Shown here piece after piece: positions 36,488 to 45,990 of a stretch of DNA of 64,000 nucleotides (position 1 is its first letter; each line of letters opens with the position of its first letter). The DNA is taken from assembly GCA_027068435.1 (NCBI GenBank), contig JAMOTA010000050.1:1-64000 (forward strand). The letters run 5' to 3'. A program made the translations under genes and the position numbers. The stretch is from Sulfurovum sp. (GTDB taxonomy: Bacteria; Campylobacterota; Campylobacteria; Campylobacterales; Sulfurovaceae). The notes beneath the pieces were generated by a model, which saw only the letters and a program-made list of their open reading frames with translations, was not told the DNA's origin and searched no databases.

Positions 36488-37923
36488 GTCGTAAAAAAGC
36501 AAAAATAGCCATTGTCGGTGCAGGTGTAGCAGGTTCTAGTTTAGCACTCTATTTAGGTCAACTAGGTTTAGAAGTAACGCTCTTTGAGAAGTCGCCTAGT
36601 ATTGTAAATGGTCCACCTTTTTGTCATCTTCATGCAGGAGGAAACCTCTACAGAGAGATTTCAGATACCCAATGCATCAAACTACTAAAACAATCTATTG
36701 ATTTTTTACGTTACTACCCTTTTTCTGTAGATTATCGTCCCACGGCGATAGTCCTACCCACTACTGACACTGGTACACCTAAACAGCTCCTCCCCCGTCT
36801 AGCACTACTTAAGAGTGAATATGAAATACTTATTGGTAATGATGAAAAAAACAAAGTACTAGGTGAGAGTGAAAACTACTATAAACTTTATAGTCGCGAA
36901 AGCATAGAAGAGTTAAAAAAACGTGCTATTGTGAGGAGACCTAAAAATGATGATGAGTGGATGATACCCGTTGCCCATACCATAGACTTAGAAAAGGTAC
37001 AGTTTCCACTTATTATGGTTCAAGAGTATGGACTCAACCTTTTTCGCCTCGCTTCAGGTGCATCTTTAGCACTTAAAACATTTAAAAATGTAGATATACG
37101 TACAGAAACAAAAGTTATTCATATAGAAAAGCAAAAAGCAACAAAACAGTGGCATATTACCTATAGTCATGATAACCAAACCCAAAAAGAGCATTTTGAT
37201 TATCTTGTTAATGCTGCAGGGTTTAGAACAGGAAAAATAGATGACTTTTTAGAAGTACCTTGTAAACGTATGGTAGAGTTTAAAGCTGCGTACATTAGCC
37301 AATGGGCGTCACATAAGAGTACCCTATTCCCTGAAATCATTTTTCATGGTGAACGTGGTACACCTCGTGGTATGGGGCAGTTTACACCCTACCCAAATGG
37401 CTATTTTCAGTTACATGGTATGACTAAAGATATTACACTTTATGCCGATGGTTTAGTCAAAAGCGATGCAGTAAGTTGCCAACCTAAACTAGATAAAAAC
37501 TTTATGAAGAAGATTGAACAATCATGGAGCAAAAAGGAGATAAATAGTCGTACAGACGCGGCTATTAGACATCTGTCTCAGTTTATACCTACATTTTCTC
37601 AAGCAACAGTAGGTTCAAAACCTCTTTTTGGGGCACAACAAATTCCTGGAGATGACCCTACCCTTCGTGTTGCAGAAGTCTCGTTTCCTACTTTAGGCTA
37701 TGCACGATGTGAAATCGTCAAAGTTTCATCTGTTATGGATATGATAGACACTATCGTAAAACAGTTTATAGAACTAGGCTATCTTGACGCTTCTATTCAA
37801 GGTAAAAGAGCATTAACACATCTTGAAAATTTAAGTGAAATAGAGCTGGTAAAGTATGCCAAAGTACTTTGTAAAAGTAGAGAGTATCCTGAAGACTTAG
37901 CCAACAGAAATGTCTCTTCTTAA
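36484..37923 (+). CDS. FAD-dependent oxidoreductase, substrate unknown
   Basis: 479 residues. The Rossmann motif IAIVGAGVAGSSLALYLG binds FAD near the N-terminus, followed by ADP-ribose-end FEKSP. A strand pattern with NAAGFRTGKID (about 245) supports a DAO or malate:quinone-oxidoreductase-like fold. The middle of the protein is unusual (HLHAGGNLYREISDTQ) and I cannot name the substrate. It overlaps gph by 4 nt, so it is translated with it. No membrane helix is evident. Confidence 0.72.
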   Translation: MSRKKAKIAIVGAGVAGSSLALYLGQLGLEVTLFEKSPSIVNGPPFCHLHAGGNLYREISDTQCIKLLKQSIDFLRYYPFSVDYRPTAIVLPTTDTGTPKQLLPRLALLKSEYEILIGNDEKNKVLGESENYYKLYSRESIEELKKRAIVRRPKNDDEWMIPVAHTIDLEKVQFPLIMVQEYGLNLFRLASGASLALKTFKNVDIRTETKVIHIEKQKATKQWHITYSHDNQTQKEHFDYLVNAAGFRTGKIDDFLEVPCKRMVEFKAAYISQWASHKSTLFPEIIFHGERGTPRGMGQFTPYPNGYFQLHGMTKDITLYADGLVKSDAVSCQPKLDKNFMKKIEQSWSKKEINSRTDAAIRHLSQFIPTFSQATVGSKPLFGAQQIPGDDPTLRVAEVSFPTLGYARCEIVKVSSVMDMIDTIVKQFIELGYLDASIQGKRALTHLENLSEIELVKYAKVLCKSREYPEDLANRNVSS

Positions 37924-37929
37924 AATGAC

Positions 37930-39504
37930 TTATACAGACTTCATAAAGCCCATATCTCGTCCATATCTAGTGGTGTCAAAATTAGCTAGATTTGGGAAAA
38001 TAGTATCTAAGGTAGTATTATCTACCCCATACCATTTTAAAACTGTAGAGTATTGTTGATCTACTGCAACAGTAGGTATTATACGCCCCCTTGTACTAAA
38101 ATCTTGAGCTCCGCCAAGTGTAAAATCTGGTATATCTCCATAAAATCCACTTTTTACTGCTCCACCCATTATAAGGTTATGTCCTGCCCATGCATGGTCA
38201 GTTCCATCTCCATTACTCCCAGAAGATCTTCCAAAATCTGAAACAGTCATTGTTGTTACTTGGTTTGATAAGCCTAATTCCTCCATGGCAAGTTGAAACT
38301 TACCTAATGCTATACTTAAACCACGTAATAAGTAAGGATGGTCATTTACTTGTGACCCATGGGTATCAAAGCCACCCATATCAATATAAAAAATTTGTCT
38401 TTTAACTTCAGTATTGTTATTGGTATTATAATCAATAACTTTTGCTACAGCTTCAAACTTACCTATAAGAGATTCAGAATAATCAAAGCCTACATCTCCA
38501 CTACCTCCTGTTGGAACAGAAAAAAGAGAACCTCCATAAGAATCAGAAGTGTTATAACTTCGTGAATTACTAAATACATCTCCTAATGTTGCAGAGAGAC
38601 CATATGCACGCTGAATAAATGTACCATATAATCTTTCAAATGGATTAGAACTAGAAGTATCTGCAAGATCTGAATGTAAATCTATTACCCTATCTCTTGT
38701 ATTATATCCTCTAGGATGAAGAGAGAGACTTAATGCTGAAGTACTGTTTCCTGTTAATACATGTGCATACCCAGAAAAAGAAGTATTATTTCCTATTGGA
38801 TTTAATCCATTAATAGGACCAAACTCTTTAAAAAGTCTACCTGCCCAACCACTGGTTTTGTTATTGTCTGCTATACCAGTTGCATGAACACGTTGCTGAT
38901 GGTTATGTGCAAATAGATGGACAGGTAGGCGTACTGAACTCTCTTCTATCTGCTGTTTTGTTGTTGGTTCTACTAATGCACTTACATTACCAATAACTGC
39001 GAGTTTATTGGTATTCATGAGGTGTGCTATTTCTGGCATTACTGCATTGATACCTATCCCCATTGGTTCATTTGTAGGAACTCCATCTTCATCAAGTTTA
39101 TTTATATGATATGAACCTGATAAATATTTTTCATCAATAGTTGCACCGCTATAAGGATTAGTTGTCGTGGTATCTAAATTTCCTTCTGTATCTGTTATAA
39201 GTTCTGAAGACAAATCTACATTTTTTATGGCTAAAGTTCTTCTAACTTTTTCATAATTATAATATCCATTACCATCAGATATGGCTTCAGCTGCAACAGC
39301 CTCAGCATCATTTGGATCAGCAGTGAAAGCTGTTGGTATTACCATATTAAAAGCATCATTACCACCTTGTAATAATACATATACAATCGCTTTATAGTCT
39401 GTAAATTCTGCACTATGTAATTCTTCAGCCATCACTAGTGGACTAAGTGCAGCAACAGCTGTAGTTTTACCCATAAATTTTAAAAAATCTCTTCTTTCAT
39501 TCAT
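37930..39504 (-). CDS. DUF1501 family exported protein
   Basis: 524 residues with a Tat-type signal (NERRDFLKFMGKTTAVAALS). The family features VYVLLQGGNDAFN, the HNHQQR motif, FYIDMGGFDTHG and SDFGRSSGSNGDG with the late HAWAGHN match DUF1501 (sulfatase-like fold). Such proteins pair with DUF1800 proteins and are thought to be exported, but no reaction is known. It follows the DUF1800 lipoprotein gene by 12 nt and has an AAGGAG ribosome-binding site. Confidence 0.9.
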   Translation of the reverse strand: MNERRDFLKFMGKTTAVAALSPLVMAEELHSAEFTDYKAIVYVLLQGGNDAFNMVIPTAFTADPNDAEAVAAEAISDGNGYYNYEKVRRTLAIKNVDLSSELITDTEGNLDTTTTNPYSGATIDEKYLSGSYHINKLDEDGVPTNEPMGIGINAVMPEIAHLMNTNKLAVIGNVSALVEPTTKQQIEESSVRLPVHLFAHNHQQRVHATGIADNNKTSGWAGRLFKEFGPINGLNPIGNNTSFSGYAHVLTGNSTSALSLSLHPRGYNTRDRVIDLHSDLADTSSSNPFERLYGTFIQRAYGLSATLGDVFSNSRSYNTSDSYGGSLFSVPTGGSGDVGFDYSESLIGKFEAVAKVIDYNTNNNTEVKRQIFYIDMGGFDTHGSQVNDHPYLLRGLSIALGKFQLAMEELGLSNQVTTMTVSDFGRSSGSNGDGTDHAWAGHNLIMGGAVKSGFYGDIPDFTLGGAQDFSTRGRIIPTVAVDQQYSTVLKWYGVDNTTLDTIFPNLANFDTTRYGRDMGFMKSV

Positions 39505-39516
39505 AATATTATCTCC

Positions 39517-41613
39517 TTATCTTTGAATCATATATGATTTAGATGTTGCTACAGCATTTACTGCAATACGTATTATTTTTAACATTGAACTATAATTTCT
39601 TCCATAATCTGCGTTAAAAAGATACTCTTTCAAATATCTAACCTCTTCTTCATTCATATTACCAAATACTAATTTATTATTTAGACTATCAACTAAAGCA
39701 TTAATCGCTTCTTTACCTTCATCTTCACTCAAGCTATCCCAATCAATATCTCCATTTGAATCATGAGCAAGAAGCGATTGAACAAGAGCAACTTCTTCTT
39801 CAAAATCAATAATATATCTATCTTGATAGTGTATTGGTCTAGTATTAATTTCAAGTTTAAGTTTTTCATGTATATATGTTGCTGTTCTTATTTTATTACT
39901 ATAATTAATCATTATCTGTGCAGTTTGAATCTGTAACTCTGGAGTTACAATGCCATTATTAAAAAATTCATCATCATTAGCTATAAAATCAGATTGATAA
40001 AAGTTAAACACACTAGGAGCCATCAGTGGTCCTTGTCCAAATGTTTTACTTACATTTTCAAATGGAAATACATATAAACCATCTAGATTTACCCCTTGAG
40101 TAATGTAACTTTCTTTCCACGGTGGTGAATTTTCGACATTAAAAGCTCTCAACATTTGAATATATGCCATCATAGGTTCTTTAGCTTTTCCAAAATATTC
40201 ACTATCTGCATGCTCTCTAAAAACTTCTTCATCAAGTAAAATAGCTTTTAAGACTGCTTTCATATCACCAGATACACCTGAACCATTGTCTCTAAAGACA
40301 CTAGCAACACGCTCTACATATGCAGGAGTTGGATTTGAAGTTACAAGTCTTTGAATAAGCTGTTTAGAGATAAACGGTGCTGTACTTGGATAATCTACTA
40401 AAACGTCAATAATAGAACGAAGTTCTGCATCTCCTCCTACTCCTTCAATACTATAACCTAAAACAGTTTTACTTCCAAAATCATGGTATTCTGCTGTAAA
40501 TTTCATTGGTACAGTGAATGAAGCAGTCCATGTATCTGATTTACCAAATGTATATCGTTGATTAGGACGAGTTCCCCATGTAATTTGTGACGCAGTTGCA
40601 TCCCAACCTGTAAAAATACGAGCCATCTCTTCAATATCTGTTATATTATAGGTAGGAATTGGATTTCCATCACTATTAAGGATAGGTGTTCCATCAAGGT
40701 TGAGTTGTTCTAAACCTATAGAAAAAAGTTGCATAACTTCACGTGCATAGTTTTCATCTGGGTGTCTCCCTGTCTCAGGGTTCGCTTTTTGATTTCCTCT
40801 TGATGTTAAGTAGAGACCCATTGCAGGAGACTTAGTCACATTAAAAAGTAAATCTCTATAGTTTCCTAACGCATCTTTAGCTAAGATATCATAAAAAGCC
40901 GAATAAGCTTCTCCACGGCGTTTAAATGTATCTACTGAACTAGAAATAATCAATATCTGACTTAAAGCATATGCCATTCGTTGTCGTAATTGATCTTCTG
41001 CATCTAAAGCATTTTCAAACCAAGTAGAGGAAAATGCATGTCTAAGCTTCCAATCACCACTAGCTATATTTACACTATTATTATCATCTATATGTGCAGC
41101 AACATAGGCATCTCTTGATGTAGCATTCTGATCATCTTTAAGATATCTATAAATATAAATAGCTCTCTCAAGATATGTTTTATGTGCATCAGTATTGCTA
41201 TCATAAGCAGAAGGAGCGTTAAGTTGTTCATTAACCCAAGCTTCTATACCTATATCTTGAATATGACTTACAGATTGAGCATCTGGGCCAAAAGTACTTT
41301 TTTCTAAAAAACTTCGTGCTATATTATCTGATACATCTGTAGGGATATAACTAGTGTTGTTTTGATCAGTTTCTTCATCTGTTGTGTTTTGATCTTCAAC
41401 TTCATCTGTTGTATTTTGATCCTCAACCTCTTCCGTGGTGTTTTGATCATCAACTTCATATGTAGTGTTTTGGTCATCAACCTCTTCCGTGGTATTTTGA
41501 TCATCTACTATTTCTACAGGAGGAGTACTAGAAGAACTACCTCCTCCTCCACAAGCCGTCAATAATAAACCTGTAGTTAGGGATATTACACTCATACGTA
41601 TGACTTTTTTCAT
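39517..41613 (-). CDS. DUF1800 lipoprotein with a tandem sequon stalk
   Basis: 698 residues. A type II signal peptide ends in lipobox LLTAC (C21), then glycine/serine, then six 9-residue repeats (36-89) of the form V-D/E-D-Q-N-T-T-x-E. The rest is the DUF1800 domain (about 100-690) with ARSFLEKSTFGP near its start, an ETGRHPDENYAREVMQLFSIG motif and MARIFTGWDA. These families appear in pairs with DUF1501 and are probably surface exposed. Each repeat contains D-Q-N-(T/N)-T, the bacterial N-glycosylation pattern. An AAAAGGAG ribosome-binding site and a riboswitch-like leader precede it. Confidence 0.88.
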   Translation of the reverse strand: MKKVIRMSVISLTTGLLLTACGGGGSSSSTPPVEIVDDQNTTEEVDDQNTTYEVDDQNTTEEVEDQNTTDEVEDQNTTDEETDQNNTSYIPTDVSDNIARSFLEKSTFGPDAQSVSHIQDIGIEAWVNEQLNAPSAYDSNTDAHKTYLERAIYIYRYLKDDQNATSRDAYVAAHIDDNNSVNIASGDWKLRHAFSSTWFENALDAEDQLRQRMAYALSQILIISSSVDTFKRRGEAYSAFYDILAKDALGNYRDLLFNVTKSPAMGLYLTSRGNQKANPETGRHPDENYAREVMQLFSIGLEQLNLDGTPILNSDGNPIPTYNITDIEEMARIFTGWDATASQITWGTRPNQRYTFGKSDTWTASFTVPMKFTAEYHDFGSKTVLGYSIEGVGGDAELRSIIDVLVDYPSTAPFISKQLIQRLVTSNPTPAYVERVASVFRDNGSGVSGDMKAVLKAILLDEEVFREHADSEYFGKAKEPMMAYIQMLRAFNVENSPPWKESYITQGVNLDGLYVFPFENVSKTFGQGPLMAPSVFNFYQSDFIANDDEFFNNGIVTPELQIQTAQIMINYSNKIRTATYIHEKLKLEINTRPIHYQDRYIIDFEEEVALVQSLLAHDSNGDIDWDSLSEDEGKEAINALVDSLNNKLVFGNMNEEEVRYLKEYLFNADYGRNYSSMLKIIRIAVNAVATSKSYMIQR
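41347..41508 (-). repeat. Six 27-bp tandem repeats encoding N-glycosylation sequons
   Basis: Codons 36-89 of the DUF1800 lipoprotein form a 9-residue (27-bp) tandem repeat, e.g. VDDQNTTEE. Five copies read DQNTT and the last, more diverged copy reads DQNNT. Repeat number could vary by slippage. Confidence 0.85.
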
Positions 41614-41729
41614 AAAGTCTCCTTTTATTTTGGTAATGTAAAGGATGTTGTAGTGAAGAGAAATAACTCCAAATACAAATACTTACATTTTTAATCTTTG
41701 ATTTAAAAAAAGAAAAGTATTGGTATCAG

Positions 41730-41800
41730 AGTCTGTAGCTAGGCTGTCTAAAAGTTAGACCCTTGGCTTTCTGTCCTTACCTCACGATAAGTTTAGCTTT
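41730..41800 (-). ncRNA. Candidate c-di-GMP (GEMM-I-like) riboswitch aptamer
   Basis: Read on the minus strand, the 5' leader of the DUF1800 gene matches the GEMM-I layout: AAA, then a 6-bp stem CTTATC/GGTAAG closed by a GNRA tetraloop (GTGA), then GACAGAAAGCC (consensus GACGCAAAGCC) at the same spacing, GGGTCTAA, a 6-bp hairpin GTCTAA/TTAGAC, then CAGCC and a TAGCTACAGA end (consensus like GGGTTACCGA). Known GEMM-I RNAs bind c-di-GMP or cGAMP. The base aligned with the ligand-contacting G20 and the P1 pairing differ from consensus, so a variant or decayed aptamer is possible. A U-rich tract (CTTTTCTTTTTTTT) follows. Confidence 0.6.
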
Positions 41801-41878
41801 TAATTTTGATAAATAAAATAGATTACCCTACAATGATAAATCAATGTAAATTAAAGTTAACTTAAAATTAATATTTAT

Positions 41879-42718
41879 TTAAGCAAAGTGGTGACTTTTA
41901 CAAGAAAAACGCTTCTTATTTTTTGCCACTTTTGCAAAGATAGTCAACGGCATATTTAGGGTTTTAGCCACAGATTCTATCTGCTTTAGATGCGTTTTAT
42001 CAAACCCTATCAACATCTCGTACTCCTCCCCACTAAGCCCCACTGCATCGTCAATATCTGATAAAGAATCAAATCCATATTTATTAATATCTAATAGCTT
42101 GTTAGTATCACAATAGAGTCCATCGGAGATGTCCATACCTACACGTAAATATGCTCTTGATTTGGAGATAAACTCTGCTCTTAAAGTAGGTTCAAAAAAA
42201 CGTGAGCCTTTTGAGATTTTTTCTCCTCTAAAAAGAGCATCTAAGTCTCTTTTACTCTCACCTAACACTCCTGTATATGCTAGTAAATCACCCTCTTTTA
42301 ACCCTCTTCTTAACAGAGGAGTTTCACTCTTAGAGACTATCGTAATAGACAGATGAAGTTTATCTCCTCCTACGGTGTCACCACCTATGATCTCACATCC
42401 GTATGCTTTAGCTGTTTGCTCCAAACTTTGGGTAAGTTCATCTATCTCTAAAAGTGTTATCTCTTTAGGTAGAGAGACGGTGACTAATGCGAACTTTGGT
42501 TCTGCATTCATGGCTATGGCATCTGAGATATTGACAAGCATAGCCTTTTTTCCTATTTGTGCCATACTCATCCAAGAACGCTTAAAATGTACATCTTCAA
42601 AAAAAGCATCCATACTGTAAAGTGTATTCCCATCTACTGCTGCATCATCACCGATATATGGTGAACTTAGCGTATCGATAAGATAATCTTCTTTATCTAA
42701 TGTTATAGGGGTTTGCAT
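41879..42718 (-). CDS. thiL: Thiamine-monophosphate kinase
   Basis: 279 residues, a bit short for ThiL (usually about 310-330). Signature segments: YIGDDAAVDG with the Mg2+-binding DD, SMDAFFEDVHFKR, MLVNISDAIAMNAEP and GGDTVGGDKLHLSITIV, plus the late RVGMDISDGLYCD. It phosphorylates thiamine phosphate to the active diphosphate. An AAGGA ribosome-binding site supports the start, and its stop lies just upstream of the DUF1800 leader. No TPP riboswitch is seen here. Confidence 0.92.
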   Translation of the reverse strand: MQTPITLDKEDYLIDTLSSPYIGDDAAVDGNTLYSMDAFFEDVHFKRSWMSMAQIGKKAMLVNISDAIAMNAEPKFALVTVSLPKEITLLEIDELTQSLEQTAKAYGCEIIGGDTVGGDKLHLSITIVSKSETPLLRRGLKEGDLLAYTGVLGESKRDLDALFRGEKISKGSRFFEPTLRAEFISKSRAYLRVGMDISDGLYCDTNKLLDINKYGFDSLSDIDDAVGLSGEEYEMLIGFDKTHLKQIESVAKTLNMPLTIFAKVAKNKKRFSCKSHHFA

Positions 42719-42826
42719 GAGAGGTGTCCTTAGTACTAAAGTATAATAAAAATTATACCAAAGAAATTCAAATCTAATAAGAATTCAGTTAAAATCATCT
42801 TCTAAAGTAACATAAGGAAATAACTG

Positions 42827-43036
42827 ATGAAAGTATGGCTATATAAAGAGGAAAAAGAGAAACATCTCTTAGTAAAATTTTATAAAGAGAACCACGGTGA
42901 AGGTGAATTTATCGGTGACTTAGATGAGGCAAGTATTAAAGCGTTAATAGTAAAATATAAGCCCAATGCCAACGTAGAACAAGCGTATGGTACATTAGAC
43001 TATTTTGGAATGTTACCCCTTTTAGTTATCAAATAA
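42827..43036 (+). CDS. Small protein of unknown function
   Basis: 69 residues, mixed charge, no signal or membrane segment; the end has the Gly/Tyr-rich VEQAYGTLDYFGMLPLLV. A clear AAGGAAA ribosome-binding site stands before the ATG. It lies 12 nt upstream of the SUV3-like helicase gene and is probably co-transcribed with it. No family recognised. Confidence 0.55.
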   Translation: MKVWLYKEEKEKHLLVKFYKENHGEGEFIGDLDEASIKALIVKYKPNANVEQAYGTLDYFGMLPLLVIK

Positions 43037-43048
43037 AAAGTAGTAAAA

Positions 43049-45871
43049 ATGGCAAAGAAAAAGAAAAAATACCTTATTAAGATGAACAATAAAATACGCA
43101 ACTACTTCAATGGACTCCCCTTTGATGAAGGCGTAGCTACACTCGATGAGGAAAAGCTTGTTGAACTTATCATGCTTCTTGAAGTCTCTCTTCCCTCACA
43201 TTCACGTGAAGAGATGATACGAGCCATCAGACGGATATGGAGTGAAGAGGGTTCAAGAGTAAGAGAGCTAATAGTCTCTTACCTTACACAGAGCTATAAA
43301 GCAGTACATACCACGACTACCAACCTAAAAAGTTCTGACAAAGTAGGCAAGATTCTTAGTATCCTCTCAAATGAAGAGCATACACAAGAGGAGGAGAATC
43401 ATATTTTAGATGCTTTCATAGATGCTAAACACTCTAAGATTACTCCTGATAAGATTTTTAATAAACTTTACTACTTACGTATGAAAAACAGACTTAACGC
43501 TCTTGAAGCAGCACTAGATATTCACTTTAATGCAAGTAGTGAGATAGAGTTCTACCACAGCTTTACTTTTTCTCTTCCTAGTCAAGACTTTAACAAGCTA
43601 CTGTTGTGTACCACTCACGCACTAGATATGGACGAACTTTGGAAACTTGACGAACAAGAGATTATCATTAAACTTCAAGCCATTAAAGAGGAGTGTATCG
43701 CCGTTAAGCTCACAGAGTTAGAAACGTTCTTAACACACTTTAACACCTCTACACACCCCTACCTCACCGAAGAAGAAGCCAACAAAGCACTAAGAAATAT
43801 GGCACCTGAGACACTACTCTCTCATACCCCTATTAAGTTAGATATTATTGAAAAGATATTAAATAATATTAGTGATAAATATACCCTTTTTGAGAGTACT
43901 GATCATATTATTGTAGAAAAAGAGAAGCATCATAATCTTTTTGGTACAACCCTACTTTACAACACCTCTGTCTCTTATGAAAAGCCTCTGTTTTATAGTC
44001 TAATATGGAGAAGAGAAGAGCCACCTGTTAAAGAAGACCTTAACCGTGTCAATGATGCCCTCTTAGCACACTTTAATGTAGCAGTAGAAGATGTCTTAGA
44101 AGATATGAAAGAGGAGTGTAGCAAAATAGAGATAGAAGAGTCAAAACTCCATGAGTTTATCGTACGTTTTGTTGAACCTCAAATACGCTCAGCCAATACC
44201 CTAAAGTTTAAAGACAAGAGCAAAAGACGCATACTCTTTCACTTTAGTGAGTATATTAAACCCCTACTAGCCAAACAAAAACGCGAAGAGCTACTGGCTA
44301 AAACCATTCGTGACTTTAAAAACCTCTTCCCTCTTGCACGTGAACTCAAACGTAAAATCATCTTTCATGTAGGACCAACAAACTCTGGTAAAACCTATGA
44401 AGCACTAAAAGCACTAAAGAGTGCAACTACTGGGTACTACCTTGCACCTCTACGTCTCTTGGCACTTGAAGGGTATGAGAACCTTAAAAAAGAGGGTGTA
44501 CACGCTTCGCTTATCACAGGGGAAGAGGAGATTATCGACGAGGAGTCTACACATATAAGCTCCACCATAGAGATGATGAACGGTGCAGTTGATGTTGATG
44601 TATGTGTCATAGATGAGATACAGATGATAGCAGACAGAGACAGAGGTTGGGCTTGGGCAAATGCACTTATTGGGGTACCTGCTAAAACGGTGATACTTAC
44701 AGGTTCTAGTAACGCACTAAAAGCCGTTGAAGAGATATGTGAGTATTTAGATGAACCCTTAGAAGTGATACACTTTGAACGTAAAAATGAGTTAGTTATG
44801 ATGAGCAGACCGACATCTATGAAAAACATAGAACCACAAACAGCGGTAGTTGCCTTTTCAAGACGTGACGTACTCTCACTCAAACAGCAACTCTCAGAGC
44901 GTTACTCAGTCTCTGTTGTGTATGGTAACCTCTCTCCTGAGGTCAGACGTGAAGAGGCGAGACGTTTTAGAGAGGGAGAGAGCCAGATACTCGTCTCAAC
45001 CGATGCCATAGCCATGGGACTAAACCTCCCCATCAAGACGCTACTCTTTTCTAAAGACAACAAATTTGATGGCTTACGCAGACGTGAGCTACTACCTACA
45101 GAAGTATCACAAATCTCTGGACGTGCTGGACGTTACGGACTTGAAGAGAAAGGATACGTCGGTGCATTAGACGACAATGCACTAGCTACCATAAACGCTG
45201 CCTTTCACACCCCTCTTCCAGACTTAAGACTTCCAGTTTCTGTTATGGCAAGTTTAGAACATGTCATGCTTATAGGAGAGATACTCGAAACCGATAACAT
45301 ACTAGAAATCTTAGCATTCTTTGCAGACAACATGGAGTTTGAAGGACCATTTTCAGCAGCAAACATAGACTCCATGCTTGAGATAGCAACCATAGTAAGC
45401 CAATACACCTTAGACTTAAAAACAAGGTTCTACCTCTCCTGTGCACCTGCTAGTATCTCTTCACCTTACATCGAGTCGGTGTTTCATCGTTACATCAAAC
45501 AGATAGAAGCAGGAGGAACAGTACTCTACATCCCTCCTCGTGATCTTCCAGCTTTTGCACAAACAAACGACATGCTACTAAACGCAGAAGACAGAGTAAG
45601 AGAAATCTCCCTTTATCTGTGGCTTTCATTTAAGTTCCCAGAGCTTTTTCAAGACACAAAAAAAGCCATAGAAACCAGAGTAAGACTCAACAGCTTCATA
45701 GAAAACTCACTAAGACAAGGACACTTCACAAAAAAATGTAGAAGATGTGGAAAAGTACTCGACTTCTCATACAAGTTCTCCATCTGCGACAAATGCCACG
45801 GACAAAACAAAAGAGGAACAGGAAGAACCTCCCCCGCACCTAGAGATGGGTATAGGAGGAGGAGAAGGTAA
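43049..45871 (+). CDS. SUV3-family ATP-dependent RNA helicase with C-terminal zinc ribbon
   Basis: 940 residues. A helical N-terminal region of about 430 residues precedes an SF2 helicase closest by motif to SUV3: Walker A VGPTNSGKT, APLRLLALE, motif II DEIQMIADRDRGWAW, SRRDVLSL and the late ISGRAGRYG. SUV3 proteins are mitochondrial degradosome RNA helicases with bacterial relatives. A zinc-ribbon-like tail CRRCGKVLDFSYKFS(I)CDKCHG (about 900-920) and a basic end (RRRR) suggest RNA binding. It is likely to act in RNA decay or ribosome work. A small unknown gene precedes it. Confidence 0.85.
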   Translation: MAKKKKKYLIKMNNKIRNYFNGLPFDEGVATLDEEKLVELIMLLEVSLPSHSREEMIRAIRRIWSEEGSRVRELIVSYLTQSYKAVHTTTTNLKSSDKVGKILSILSNEEHTQEEENHILDAFIDAKHSKITPDKIFNKLYYLRMKNRLNALEAALDIHFNASSEIEFYHSFTFSLPSQDFNKLLLCTTHALDMDELWKLDEQEIIIKLQAIKEECIAVKLTELETFLTHFNTSTHPYLTEEEANKALRNMAPETLLSHTPIKLDIIEKILNNISDKYTLFESTDHIIVEKEKHHNLFGTTLLYNTSVSYEKPLFYSLIWRREEPPVKEDLNRVNDALLAHFNVAVEDVLEDMKEECSKIEIEESKLHEFIVRFVEPQIRSANTLKFKDKSKRRILFHFSEYIKPLLAKQKREELLAKTIRDFKNLFPLARELKRKIIFHVGPTNSGKTYEALKALKSATTGYYLAPLRLLALEGYENLKKEGVHASLITGEEEIIDEESTHISSTIEMMNGAVDVDVCVIDEIQMIADRDRGWAWANALIGVPAKTVILTGSSNALKAVEEICEYLDEPLEVIHFERKNELVMMSRPTSMKNIEPQTAVVAFSRRDVLSLKQQLSERYSVSVVYGNLSPEVRREEARRFREGESQILVSTDAIAMGLNLPIKTLLFSKDNKFDGLRRRELLPTEVSQISGRAGRYGLEEKGYVGALDDNALATINAAFHTPLPDLRLPVSVMASLEHVMLIGEILETDNILEILAFFADNMEFEGPFSAANIDSMLEIATIVSQYTLDLKTRFYLSCAPASISSPYIESVFHRYIKQIEAGGTVLYIPPRDLPAFAQTNDMLLNAEDRVREISLYLWLSFKFPELFQDTKKAIETRVRLNSFIENSLRQGHFTKKCRRCGKVLDFSYKFSICDKCHGQNKRGTGRTSPAPRDGYRRRRR

Positions 45872-45990
45872 TAAGTTTGTTACCTTTTTATAGTTTAAGG
45901 TTATTTAGTGTTCTTTATAATAAACTGGATAAAGGTACTTACGATAGAATTGGGTTGAATAAATAATTAAATTTTAATAAGGAAAAATAA

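Noticed and set aside
41347-41508. CRISPR-like array
   Set aside because: The 27-bp units are contiguous, with no spacers, and encode regular residues in frame within a lipoprotein. It is a coding tandem repeat.
44437-44883. A 148-codon minus-strand frame inside the SUV3-like helicase gene
   Set aside because: It overlaps conserved helicase motifs on the other strand, with no start signals or recognisable domain.
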